Shown in pieces: positions 11,410 through 23,659 of a DNA stretch of 64,000 bases. The stretch's first letter is position 1. Every line of letters begins with the position of its first letter. Under the pieces are notes generated by a model. That model was not told where the DNA came from, did not search any database, and worked only from the letters and a program-made list of their open reading frames with translations. The stretch lies in contig JASANH010001141.1 of NCBI GenBank assembly GCA_030248295.1, forward strand, positions 1-64,000. The letters run 5' to 3'. The DNA comes from Mesodorylaimus sp. YZB2_4 (lineage: Eukaryota; Nematoda; Enoplea; Dorylaimida; Dorylaimidae). A program made the translations under genes and the position numbers.

Positions 11410-14400
11410 AGCAGTCTTACTTTTGATAAAGCCGCCAAGAAATTCACGGAACATACTTTTACCTAGCAGCGATAAGTGCAGCTTCAGTGACAAGTTATAA
11501 AAGTGAACCATACGAGCCGAAAACTACCAAAACTGCTCTGCTACGCCAGAAGATCGCTATAGAACAGAAGAGAGCTGCAGAGGCACCGAAAGGAAAAGGA
11601 CCGGGCATGAAGGTGAGGGCGCATTGTTTACTGTAAATCACTTTAATTTCGCGGACCCGAATGGCGCGCTTCTGGGCTTTCGGAAAATTTTGCGAATGCT
11701 AATTTGCACGGTTTTCGCATGTTTTCTGCGTGAAACTTTCGCGGAAGGAAATTTTTGCGGTCAAAACCGCGAGAAGTGATTTACAGTATATAATTCTAGT
11801 GTTAGATGTATAGCAGCCACCTGTGACGGAGAGACAATACGTGATCGGTGAGAATCTACATCTTTCTAGAGACCAACACCGCCACCTCGACGCCGTTCCA
11901 TGGACAAGACTCGTTCATCCAGCGAGGACCAGGATCAAGGCTACTCACGGCAGGCAGATCATGGACATAACACATCAAGTTGGACTAGTGCTACTGTTGA
12001 CAAAAACGCACTAAAGCTGGACTTTCGTGGTCTTAACGACGACGACGATGAAGATCGCGCAGCCATGAAATATGCATCCATGAACCCACTTTCGGAGTCC
12101 GAGAGTCCTGTGGAAGCCATTGCTTCTTCAGCTCGCATATCTGTCGGTGATACACAGCAGATGGAGAACGAGCATGAACTTCGTCAGTCTCCCATCCAAG
12201 CATTGGGAAATATTATGAGCTCAGCAGTGGATTTGGTAACTGGATATAATTCAACTCAGCTGCCTTCTCTGGGAGGTCATGTCCAGCATGTGGAACCCAG
12301 TGATCGTCCAGTTTGGCCACGACTGGAGGAAGAGAGAAGTAATGACCACAAGCCGGTAGGTAATGTATAGCCTGGTGAAATCCTTAGCTCGCCCTACGGC
12401 TATCTAGGGCTGACCAGAGGATGGCTCAAGCCACAAAAACAGTCCCACGCAGTCCACGACGCCTTGCTCTATCGTTTATTAGCCACCACACCACAAGGCC
12501 CGGCTCCCTGAACCAGTGCACGAATAGGCCAGAGGGCATGGTGCATGCCTAGTCCATGCCTACTACACTAGTGACCTGTGTTTTTGCAGCTTAAGGAGTT
12601 TTTAGGTGACTCCTCAAATGAATGAAGCACGTACCAGCCCGGCGACAAACAACACCAGTTCTGGGACACCGTCTCGCAGAATAGCTGCTTACAGTCGGCG
12701 ATCACACTCAGGCAAGGAAAATGAGAATGGTCGAAGTTCTGCTGATCTGCCGAGTGAACCAATGGAAAAGCGATCCAAACCTCCAACACCACCATCGGCA
12801 ACCGGAAGTAACACATCGTCGAAAAAGTTAGCTAGCTACAGGCGGTCCAGATTACAAAGCCTTGAAGACGGGCCGGAAGACACGCAAGCGGCTGGATCAC
12901 GACTGAGGCAAGGAAGACCAATGGAAGAGCAGAGAGACCGCAAAAAAGAATTCGTGAAGGGCGAAAGCCGCGAGTACATTCGGTCCAATCGATCAGATAA
13001 GGATGGCATTCATGGGACGATGGAGCAAAATGTTTCAGCGAGTGGCCAGCAATCACCTGCAGCCAGGAACAAACAAATGCAAGAAGAGTCCTTGTTTGTG
13101 GCGACTGATAGCGATCATGTTTTGTCGAATGCGAGTAGCGCGAAGGCAGAAAAGGCTGTCAACGTACCAACGCATCGCGAGTCAGTAAGAGGTGTTTACG
13201 AACCTCCTGACGAAATCCAGGTACCTGGACCTCAACAGATGAATGAAAACGAGATCAGAAGTGAGCTCATATCGTCCAAAGGCGACTCGATCCATGATCT
13301 TGCCCAAGAATCAGATGCCATCATAAAGTCAAATGCGTCTAGTCGTTCTAAAAATGGCAACGACCTAATTAAGGTTTCTGGGACTGGAAATGAAGATAGC
13401 GATCATTCAGGTGATCAATCCAGGATTGTTCAAGAACATCAGATCGACGAGAATGCGCTTAATGCTAGTAGCCAACCACCAAATGGACATCCAGTTGCTA
13501 CATCCCGCTCAAAAGCTGAAAGTGACCACGCTTCAAAAAACGTAATCCGGAGGAATGATCAAAAGGAAAGTGACATTCCTCAAGATCACAGTCAACTAAG
13601 ACAACAAGCAGATCATAAACCTTCTGCTTCTACTGCTGTCGAGCACAAAGAATTCGACGTTGTTCCTCGAGAGCAGCAGCCTCAGAGTGCCAGGTCTGAT
13701 CAATCAAAGAAGTCGAAATCTGGGAGTTCACGAGGATCTACTAGTCATGGGCATGCAGTGGGCCTGGCACGAGGACTTCTAGAACTTGCTGCAAGTCGCC
13801 AACACAATGGTCACTCGGCAAGAAAAGGCAGTCACGACGGGCAGCATGACATTACTGGAGGTTCCGACTTCCAACATGGAAGACACATGGAGAGTGGAAT
13901 GGCGTATCCAATACAATCAGCCGCCCAGCCAGGTGACCATGTTTATCCCACAGCTCCTAATGCAGAACAGCAACATGGTACGCCAAATCGCACTGCATAT
14001 AACAACCATGCAAGCGACCATGAAACATTCCACGCGGTAGAATCAAGTGCTCGTTCTCCAACTGCTAGCGAACACCCCTCAGCTGATGGAACATCAGCTC
14101 CACAAAGCGGATGTGACGATGTTGGAGACCAGGCCATTTCTAATGGGACGGCACATCGCCAGATTGACACACATCGCCGAATAGCACCTGACACACCCCG
14201 CGCTGTCTCCTACTCAAAAGTGAATGTGAGTGAGATCGGGAATGCCATTGCTCAAAGAGCGACTTCAAGGTCGAACCCGACCAGTTCCAAATCTGTTCGC
14301 ACTTCTAGAAGTGTACCTTGTGCTCATAAGGCTCCATTACACTCCACGCGATCACAGCGACCCCTGGCGACGGCAGAACGCGCTTTGGTTTCTGATCTGA

Positions 14401-17250
14401 TAGAAAGTGCTGCAAAGCTGGACAACCTCGTTCAAGCAATCAAGTCTCCTTCGACGCACGCGGATGGGCACGCTGGAGTCCAAACTTTGAAGTCGGTGCA
14501 AGCTAAGCCTGGTGGTCCTCACAGTACTCCGGTTTCCACGCGTTCTGCTGGAAAAAACCACTCAAGCAAGAATGAAAATAAAACGGCGCGATCGCTGGTT
14601 GAAAATGCAGCAGTGTTGACGCCAGATAAGTTGGATACGATCAGGAAGTACTTGGAGGAACAGGCGAATTTTGACCAGGATCGAATGTCTGATGTGCACG
14701 AAGCTATTGTACGCCGTTTTTAGTCGTATGGGCAGCCTAACCCATGCCAGGTTATTCTCTTTTAGGTCCTCCAGCAATCGAATCGATCAGAAAAAAAGCG
14801 AGACATGGACCCAGTTTACCATTTAACCTTGGTCATTGAAAGAGTATGCGCGAGCCCGAAACTCGTACAGTTTGACAGCACGCTTTACTCTTCTTGTCCT
14901 AGATCACAGATGAAAAACAGCAATTGACGGAGCTGTGCTCCCAGCTCCTGCATCAGATGCAACTGACCACCACAAAACTAATTGAAATCGAAACAAGGTG
15001 CGGCCCGGGTGTTTGTGTTTTCTTGCAGGCAATTTATCACTTTTTTCAGGCAAGAACAAAGCTTACTAGCATTCTTGCCAAAAGAGCCTTATTGGAAGAC
15101 TGAAAATGGCCTTGTAAGTCAATGAAGGATACTCGGAGTCTACGGCACATCTTCGATAGCTGTTTGCAGGGAGCTGAAAGTCGAGTCAGTGTGAAGAACG
15201 CGGGGAAGGATGCTGGGGAAGGACCGCCAGAAAATAAACCGAAATGTCTTCGATGCCAAGAGCTCGAGTCACTACACCAAAAAGACATGCAAAAATTACA
15301 AATAGAATATAAAGTGTGGCCTTTTTATGCCTGTTTATGGAGACTGCTTAGTATTCCTACTTTAGAACCGTCTTGACGCAGTGAAATCGAGTTACGAAGA
15401 GCAAATCGCCGAGCTGAGGAGAACGCTATCATCAAGAGCACAGGTTGGGCCATTAATCGTAAGCTCATCAGTAGCACCGCACGTACGTTTTAGAGTCGCT
15501 TTTGCCGTTTGGTCCCCAGGTAAAGGCTGGTACAAAGCCTGATAGGCTGAAGGCTGAAGCATGATATCAGCTTAAGCATAAGTCTTATACCAGACTAAGC
15601 CTAAGGCTAAGCCTAATCGTAAGGTCAGTCTAAGCCCAAGTCATATGCCAGCCTAGCCTAAGCCCAATACTAACTTAAGCTATGTTGGGACCAAACAGCA
15701 AAAGTGCCGTTTTGGACTAGATTTTTGATACCTAGAATGACCATTTTGTAGTATCTAATACGACAAATGAGGTTATTTTTGGTACCTAGTTAAACAACTT
15801 GCTACTGTATGTGGCGATATTAGGCTGCTTTTAAAAGTGCACTGTAGCTTGGCCGGTATTCCAAGTAACTTCCCCGCCAAGCCAAACGACCAATGACAAA
15901 TCATTCCAAGCTGAATCGAAAATTTTTTCAAACGCTTACCCTCTTTATTAGGTTTATATTTGATTTTATCAAAAAGGCGGGAAATTCAATTTTGATAAAG
16001 TCACTTTAGGTGCCTCCAGCTTCACACAGATCCTGATAGGCAAGTCGACGATCTTTGTAACTGAGGCGAAGATATAACAAGCCACGCAAGAGCTTATGAT
16101 TTTTCTCAGAAGTGGTTAACATATAGGGCGATTTTCAGAATGCGAAGCCAGCAGACCATTATACTGTGCTGCTATGGGAATAATACTAGAGGCAATGGTC
16201 TAGCGGCTGATTTCTCACCAAATAAACCTATCCCGATCCCTTTATTCCTGCCCAGTCCAGAATTATAGTCAAAACGTGCACAAATGCACAAAGTCAAAAG
16301 ATGGGCAGTTTCGAATAAAAAATATTATCAGCTGAATTCTGTTCTTTAAAAATGGCTTCTGTTAGTTCGATGCCGCCATCTTAAAATTACAAAAGTGTCT
16401 GAGTAGCAAAGATTTCAGGTTCACCGAGGCTCTAAAATTTTTGTCAAAGGGTGCCACCTTTACTTGTCACATTCACGAATCTGACTCGTTGGTGTGGGCA
16501 TCTTGGGGCAGGGTTTGTTGGGATTTTCGCTTCAGTTTTTGCTTGAGGTCAAATTAAATGAGTGTGGACCGTTTTAATCAAATCAGAAAGCCTTCTGCTG
16601 CATTTTTTTGTTTGTCAAGGTGGGCACAGTCAAACTCACTTCTGCTTCAGCATTCCTAGGCCTTTCAGCAGTCACCAGATGTTACGTCTCAGCTTTTTTG
16701 GAGTCCTAGTGGTGGCGCACCCAAACCGTTTGTTTATCGGTGTTTGACATCTACAGGCATCCCATGCAGAGACAATGGAGAACAACACTCAAACTTCTCC
16801 GAGCGATCAATCCGAAATGCAGCACTGCGCACAATCTCCTCTTGAACAGCAGATTGATTCGGTTCGGCAAGAAGCTACCAGCGGAAACGAATCTGTTCGT
16901 TCTGATAAAGAGAATTCTCAACAGCAAATAGAAGCCGCTCGGCCCAGTTCTTCTGATCACGTCGCCCACAGCGTTCAGGATGCACAGGTATAGTAAATAG
17001 ACCACTCGGGAAACAGCTGGGACGATCCGTGCTCTATCTTCAGATACCTGACGCATCAAATTCAAAAACACCGCCATCAGATTCCAAGTTCTCTACCCGA
17101 TTTCAAGATTTGGAGCAGGAAAATGGCAACTTAAAGAAACAGCTTGAGTAAGCAGTACGATTGCGTGCGTTTCTGCTCATCATGGGGGCACTTTCTAGGA
17201 ATTTACAACATCGATGCGATGCTTTGACAAAGCTGATAAAATTGGGGTGA
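11410..17250 (+). CDS. Large disordered and coiled-coil protein, at least 11 exons
   Basis: I joined exons by phase: an early exon ending at 11612, then 11870-12355, 12606-14708, a probable small exon 14766-14813, 14903-14997, 15050-15113, 15170-15313, 15366-15443, 16757-16987, 17044-17147 and 17199-17250 with a TGA stop. Every junction has GT...AG and keeps the frame, giving about 1,130 residues plus the first exon. The first part is low-complexity, rich in Ser, Gln, His and basic residues, with many SxR/SRS-type sites. The C-terminal 250 residues carry heptad-like stretches such as YEEQIAELRRTL and FQDLEQENGNLKKQLE, so oligomerisation or a scaffold/cytoskeletal role is likely. It ends LTKLIKLG. 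The 5' exon reads RQKIAIEQKRAAEAPKGKG and may start further upstream. No named family is recognised. Confidence 0.7.
11631..11786. mobile_element. 156-bp MITE flanked by TA
   Basis: The left end CTGTAAATCACTT is the inverse of the right end AAGTGATTTACAG, and TA lies directly outside both ends (11629-11630 and 11787-11788). That is the form of a Tc1/mariner-type non-autonomous element. The interior contains further A/T-rich, TTTTGCG-like palindromic pieces and no coding capacity. It sits inside the intron 11613-11869 of the coiled-coil gene, where it disturbs no exon. Confidence 0.75.
15540..15690. repeat. Degenerate AAGCCTAA tract inside an intron
   Basis: Repeated variants of AGCCTAAG and GGCTAAGCC fill about 150 bases of the large intron 15444-16756. 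The hexamer GCCTAA equals the nematode telomere unit TTAGGC on the other strand, but the spacing here is irregular, so an interstitial telomere relic and a simple decayed satellite are both possible. The rest of the intron shows nothing recognisable. Confidence 0.45.
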
Positions 17251-18785
17251 GAGCACACCGTTTTAAACAATTTTCTTTTGTAAATAAAATGTCTGATTTT
17301 CGTTTATCATTTTTGCAAGTGTAACAACACACTAAAGCAATAAACTGTGTGCCTGAAATGAAGAATAAATTTAATTTGTGTGTTCCGAGTTAAAACAGGC
17401 GAATATAGAAAAAAGCTTCAAATTGACAAAACAAAAAGTCTGTATTCCATGATGCCTAATCGTAAGGTTTACGGGCTACAGTATGCTTCAGCAGAAATCT
17501 ACATACTGTACATCTGAGATAATCAGCAGTCAAGGTGGAGTGCAGAATTCAGGCAGGAGGGAGAATTGTCATAGGTTTAAACCTAAACGGCTCAAGTGAG
17601 CGAGTAATGCCAACGGGTCTCCTTATTACTTATTCGCATTATTATTCCTGCAATGCTTATGTTTTAATTAATCGGCATAAGCTTTGGTGATCAAACAGCA
17701 TCAAAGGCTGATTTTATCTCTATTATACCCGATTTTCGATCAGTGGCATAAGTTCTCGCCGCATCGCAGCGTGCAGTACACATATGACTCGATCCTTAAA
17801 AGGGACATCGATGAGCTCGAGAAGTCTCAGCTATTCGCTGCTCGCACATATTCAATGACTGGAAACTCACAATCAGTTCATCTGACGTTGCTTCGAAATC
17901 CGGTTGACCACTGCTGTCAGATCGGAGGAAATATTTGAAGCTTTTCCAGTTCTACAAATTTTACCACGAATACCCAAACATCAGTTTTGTTCATAATCAA
18001 AATATTGGATAACGTTAAAGTACGGTATTACTGGCAGTCGTCATTTGGCTTCACAGAAACATCGCAATGTGTCTCTTACGCAGTCTCAGAACATTCAACA
18101 ATGTCTTCACAAAATTCGTTATCTGAGGATTTTGTTTTTTATGTTCTCAGTAATTTTTAGTCGACTGATCGTTCGATGACTTTTAACGCATAATTCTTTT
18201 TTCCCACGTCTTCTTATCCAGTTTGTGTCTGCCCTTATCGTCAAGTGCGCTCTTGCTGCTTTGGGTTGAATTGCAGCTTGAAATTAAATCGCATTGATCG
18301 CATCGATGTTTTATTTTACTATTTGAAGGTTTAGTGGTTTTTTTCATGCCGCAAGCCAACCTTAAATTAATTTTACGAGTACCTCGTAGAACACTTTTAG
18401 AACACTACATAGAGCACGTAGGCTCATATCGTAAGTGACGGATGGAGGGGGGGGGGGGGGGGAAATCGGAACGGCAAAATGTGACCGACATCAGTGTGTC
18501 AAAAAGCACGTAGCAAATGACGGGATTTCTTAACCTAGACCCTGATATAAGTACATACTGTATTTAAATCGATGTGACAAACAGGTATCAGACAGATTCC
18601 GAGCAGTTTCCGCTGTAAATGCAGACGCTTTGCTAATCAATAGTAGGTATGTTGCCAGAGGCACTGCATAAGTGACCATTCGTTTATTATATTCCTAGAT
18701 CCTTCAAAAACTGCACCGCTACTCGCATCTTAATTACAGAGCAGCATAGTTAGTATGAAACTTTTTCTCGCAAGATTAGTTCTTA
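17251..18785. other. Intergenic stretch with a 16-base G run
   Basis: No gene is supported between the stop of the coiled-coil gene and the stop of the minus-strand Ig-EGF gene. An uninterrupted run of 16 G lies at 18447-18462. The frame at 17684-17938 has no splice context or family features. Confidence 0.45.
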
Positions 18786-20395
18786 TTAATTTTTGCTACG
18801 CGCGCGTGCCATTTTGTTTCTGGTTTTCTTGTTTTTGGATTTGGCCTTGTTGTTGGCCGTATTAATTTTGTGGACTCCACTGTCCATATATTCGCATCGC
18901 TCTCCAGTATAACCGCTAGCACAACTAGAAGAAGATTTTTATAATAAAATATTCCGGGCGTTATTCCATTTGTTAGTTTTAAATACCAGTTACTTACCCG
19001 CATGAATGAGCCTTAGTATCAGGATGCATGAAGCATTTGCCACCATGTTGGCAATATTTCGATAGCCATTCTGGACAAGGGACAGTGCCGAAGCCGGGGG
19101 ACCGGATTTCTAACGATGACAGACCATATCGCTATCTACCGCAGTATGCCACGCGAGACCTTACCTATATCCTTTTGGATTCTAAAACGGTTGCGGTAGA
19201 GCTGTCCAGTGGCAAGTTTTGCGGAGCATTCATAAAGACCTTCTCTTGCCGCCTGTGCACTGCTTAGTTGTAGGTCAGAGACTTTGCTAGAATGGAAAAC
19301 CAACTGCCCATGTAAAGCGCCTCACAATGTATTTTTGCAGCACCTCACCAAACCTACCGTTTGTCGCAAAAACCAAAAAAACCTGCTTTCCACCTTTTTA
19401 AGCCCAGTCAGAAAGGGCTGCCTAAGCAGCACCTAAGTGGGCCTACACGGACACATTCACGATTTCTAGTTTAGTACACAGTATGGCAATAGCAAGTTCT
19501 AATCGCGGTGAGGACCGACAGTATCCTTACTTGGCGTTATTGGTTAATATTTTTACATCGTTTCCTTGGGAGTGTAATTCTTGCCCGTTGTAAATCCAAT
19601 ATATCCCTTCATTCTTGTCCAGTGCCTGCGCATTCACGACGCAGTGTATTTCAGCGGGCATGCCAGGTTTCACTAGCAATTTCGTCACGGCTGCGTTGGA
19701 CGTTCCTATTGAAATAGAAGAAATATAAAAGCTTTTATGTACAGCAAAACCTAAGCGGCATTACCAGAGTTAACTGCCACATCAAAGCTGGCAACTTTCG
19801 GTTCTTCATACGCGCCATATTTGCCCGTGCTGGAAGAAGCTTTAGTGTCGGCGCAGAATTGGTCGAGGGTTGTGATGGGTCGGAACGCGTGCACATTGCG
19901 CGAGAATGTGTAATTGATCTGGTTTCCTAAAGTAGACACCCCACCCCACAAACTGTTTCGGTGCAGTATAAGGTACGCAGCTGGACGCGAGGGTTCGATC
20001 TTGCTCATATTTGAAGTCGTGACTTGCGGATAGTAGCAGCCCATATTTTTGCACATTGCACTCCATCTCTCGCGCACTGATGGCGAGTCGAGATCAGCGG
20101 CGCTTGCATTGCAGACAACTTCGCCAAATGTCTCCCTTCCGCATATTGCCCTCGTCTTGCATTGACATCTGGCCACCGTCATATTGCACCCGATATTTAT
20201 AGCTGGCTCCAACCAGAGTACTAAATCCCTGTTGCCAGAGCAATGAGAGCAACTTAGTCTTGCTCGCGTTAATTGCATTTCTGTAAAATGAAATGCATAA
20301 AAATATAAAGCTGCATGTATGTGTAAGTAGGCCACGAATGACTCACCACCTACACGCAATAATAATGCAGACATAAGCACTGCGATCCTGATCAT
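18786..20395 (-). CDS. Secreted Ig-EGF growth-factor-like protein 1 (Vein/neuregulin architecture)
   Basis: Six exons join in frame on the minus strand: 20395-20347, 20280-19765, 19705-19531, 19286-19165, 19109-18998, 18924-18786 (370 codons plus stop). Residues 1-16 form a signal peptide (MIRIAVLMSALLLRVG). A novel cysteine-containing domain fills about 20-187, with GEVVCNAS and NMGCYYPQVTTSNMSK. An Ig domain follows (about 195-285; cysteines in AEIHCVV and GLYECSA, with GIYWIYNG between). An EGF domain (about 295-335) has spacing CX7CX5CX10CXCX8C and ends GYTGERCEY, the GxRC form of EGFR/ErbB ligands. The tail is very basic (KSKNKKTRNK), with no transmembrane helix, so a secreted, possibly matrix- or heparan-binding ligand is inferred. 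The order Ig then EGF is that of Drosophila Vein and neuregulin. The paralogue at 21618-23269 is transcribed away from it. Confidence 0.85.
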
Positions 20396-21617
20396 TATTG
20401 CACACTGAAAGTAGCAAAGTGCTTCCAGAAGACTCGTCAGGAAGACCACAGATAAAAGAGAACCAAGATCTATAAGGTTACTTTCCGACGTTAGCTGAAT
20501 CCATTTGCCGCCGCCTGATTAACCCGTCTGTGCTCTATTCGGCCATTCTACAGTCATCATTATGTCTGACTCTGTTGTCTACAGTGGAGCAAGCATGTTA
20601 TTCTACCTGTGCCAAGGGTTCTGCAATGCATACACAAAGATCGCAATACGCCTACGGAGAGGATTGCCTCGTATGCTGTTAAGTGTTAAACCTACAGTAG
20701 GTCATACAGTAATACAGAATAACTTAACTTATACATATATATTCTGCTGTTCTTCTCTGTTAAATAAAGATTCATTGCAACAGCACGTTTGAATGATGAT
20801 TGGTTAATTCAAAAACACCTCAACATATTTCACGCTGAATGTCGGAGCCAGTACGGTACTGAATTTTCTGTGCTTGTCTGCACCATCCTTTCTCCGATTT
20901 CAAAGCAATGCTTGAAATGCTTTTTGGAACAGCCAGCAAAACAAATGCTGGCACTGATTTATGCGCTAACTTGTTGGGGACAAATACGACTGGGGTGGGG
21001 AAAATGTCGTAAGTCGAGGTGGGGCGGGGCTTCAGGGTATACACAGTATGCTCGGACAGTATGTGGAGCGCGGGGAAAACCGATCCTCAGAATTTCAAAA
21101 AATGTGATTATGCAGTGAACTTGAATTGTGCGGGTAAGCATGAATTACTTATACCGTTATACCAACACCGCATGCATAATAATCTACGGCATGAAGGAGC
21201 AGTTAAATCTGCAGCATGTAGTGGGTAGGTACAGGTTCATCTACAGCATCTTGGCGCCTACCCGACGACATGCAAGGCTAACTTAACCTCCTCGGTGTGG
21301 GTGTACATTGCGAGTTTGGTAAATGTCTCGCAAAACTCATGGAAAGTAAGCAGAACGTGGGCGGTGGCGTATTGTGGCCTTGGTTTATGCATTGCAGAAA
21401 CCTAGGTAAGGGCTCGCATAACATAATTGGTCCACTCTTGACTATAAGGCCAGACTCGATAATGACTGCATGCCATGGGAGACAAGAAATGTACCGAGCA
21501 GAACACACATGTTTTAATCTGGCGATTATGCAATGGACTCGTCGCCAGCTAAGACAAAACAATATATTACCTTTACTGCGTCGGTGGTCTTTATTTCACC
21601 ACTTTCGGCTGCCTGTA
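20396..21617. promoter_or_regulatory. Shared divergent promoter interval of the two Ig-EGF genes
   Basis: The 1.2 kb between the two start codons contains no supported coding sequence, so both upstream regions must lie in or near it. No specific promoter element can be assigned from sequence alone; co-regulation is an inference from the head-to-head arrangement. Confidence 0.4.
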
Positions 21618-23269
21618 ATGATGATCGGGATCACAGTCTTCGTGTCTGTTTTACTATTTCATGTTGGTGGTAAGTCAGTCATGGCGTAGATAAGTTTATA
21701 TTTCTATTCTGCTTCTTTTCAGCAGAAGGGCAAGTAACGGAGGGAAGGATAAGTTGCTCTGGTTGCCGCAATAAGGATTTAGTACTTTGGTTGGAGCCAG
21801 CTAAATTTATCACATGCAATATGGCGGTGGTCAGATGTCAATGCAAGACGCGCGCCATATGCGGAAAGCAAACATTCGGAGAAGTTGTCTGCAATGCAAG
21901 CGAGTCCATTAGCTCGCCGTCACAGCGCGACACATGGAGTGAAATGTGCAAAAACAAGGGCTGCTACTATCCGCAGGTCACGACATCAAACATGAGCAAG
22001 TACCAACCCACACGTCCAGCTGCGTATCTGATACTTCACCAAAACCTTTTATGGGGTGGGGTATCTACTTTGGGAAACCAGATAAACCACAAGCACTATC
22101 GAAATATACAGGCATATCGGCCAGTCTCAACCATAGATCAATTCTGCGCAAACATTAAAGCTTCTTCCTGCACGGGCACATACGGCGCGTATGAAGAACC
22201 GAAATTTGCCAGCATTGATATGGCTGTTAGCCGAGGTATTACTGATCGTGAGCTGCTTTGCTTAGGCATTTCTTATTACAACTTTCTTTTATATTATTAT
22301 AGACGCAGACAGCAAGGGTTTGAGCAAGATTGTTATCAAGCCCGGCAAGCCAGTCATACTACAGTGCATCGTTACGGCTGACTTGTTGGACCCAAAAGAT
22401 GGAATATATTGGATATACAATGGACAAATATTAAACTCGCAGGGAGATGATGTAAAAATAATAACTGATAATGCAAAGTAAGGACACAAGTTGCCAAAAG
22501 CATTTTTTACTGACTCTTGCCAACGCAAACTTTAAAGGCTTTGAGTCTTCCATCCTTTGTTTTATTTTGCAAGACACTGTATTTTTCTATCGTAACCTAC
22601 TGCTGCCCACTCGCAATCTTGCTTCTGCCCATTTTATTATGACTAAAATTTCCGTCTTGCCTGTTCCAACTGGCTCTGCAGACATTCGAGCACGGTTGAT
22701 GAAATATTATCAGGTGAAATACTGCACTCGATAGGTAGAAACGGGTAGTCTATTCCATTGTAGCAGGGTCTCGGACGTACAGCTCAGCAGTTCACAAGCG
22801 CAAAAAGAAGGTATTTACGAATGTGCTGCGAAAGTAGCATCCGGACAACACTTCCGCTCACGTATAAAAATTGTACAGGAAACAGGTGAGTTATTTTCAT
22901 CATCACCGCATTAAAATGCATCCTCCATTTTTCATGAAGTATTCGCACCCATTGGCAAGTTTGGTGAGGTGCCTTGTGAAGCACGGTTCGCAAGATATTG
23001 CCAGCATGGTGGGCAATGCATATATAATCCGGGAACTAAAGTTTATTCGTGCATGTAAGTAATTTATCATGGCGCCAAGAAAAATATGCTCGTATCGCAT
23101 CTTTTTGAATATGAAAAATTCTTTCAGGTGTCCCAGGGACTATCACGGACAGCAATGCGAATATTTGGGTACAGATCTCCACATCATTAATGATGGAAAG
23201 AAAAATCAAAAAAAAAACAAGAACAAGAACAAGAGCAAGAGCAAGAAAACCAATAAGGCTCGCGCGTAA
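21618..23269 (+). CDS. Secreted Ig-EGF growth-factor-like protein 2 (Vein/neuregulin architecture)
   Basis: Exons 21618-21669, 21723-22235, 22303-22477, 22764-22885, 22940-23054 and 23128-23269 join in frame to 372 codons plus stop. The third and fourth exons are exactly as long (175 and 122 bases) as in the minus-strand paralogue. Order: signal peptide (MMIGITVFVSVLLFHVG); cysteine-containing N-terminal domain with GEVVCNAS and NKGCYYPQVTTSNMSK; Ig domain with VILQCIV, GIYWIYNG and GIYECAA; EGF domain with cysteine spacing 7-5-10-1-8 ending GQQCEY; and a Lys/Asn tail (KKNKNKNKSKSKK). No membrane helix is seen, so it should be secreted. The EGF loop lacks the Arg before the last Cys (QQC in place of ERC), a residue important for receptor binding in EGF and TGF-alpha, so receptor affinity could differ between the two. 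Function as an EGFR-family ligand is inferred. Confidence 0.85.
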
Positions 23270-23659
23270 AGAATTGAATAAGTGCATAGTCAGTGCGTTG
23301 AAGTCAGCGCGTTTGATGTCAGCAGCCAGAGAATTTTGGGGACCTAGGTGAATAATAAAAGGATGGTTATGCACTAGTCAGCGTAGTTGTGATGTGCAGC
23401 ACAAATGACCCTTTGCGCCAAGTGAAATCGAATTTTCGCGCCCACATTTGTTATAGTGTAGCCAGCAGCCGTAGCGGTCGCGAGAATCGATACCTCCCCT
23501 GGCTGGGAGACGTCAACCACTCGGGTTATGTTTTTCTAGGGCATGTATATAGTCGCGAGACTTTACTAGCCTCCATTCGGAAATTTTTTATCAAAGACTT
23601 CGAGTTCCCGCTTCTCACGCAACCTTGGTGCGCTAGTTACGATAGTAACATTCTGTATT

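Noticed and set aside
22682..22735. Extra exon in Ig-EGF gene 2 (HSSTVDEIL)
   Set aside because: Its phase does not fit the next exon, and the paralogue lacks it; joining 22477 directly to 22764 keeps frame and restores the Ig strand.
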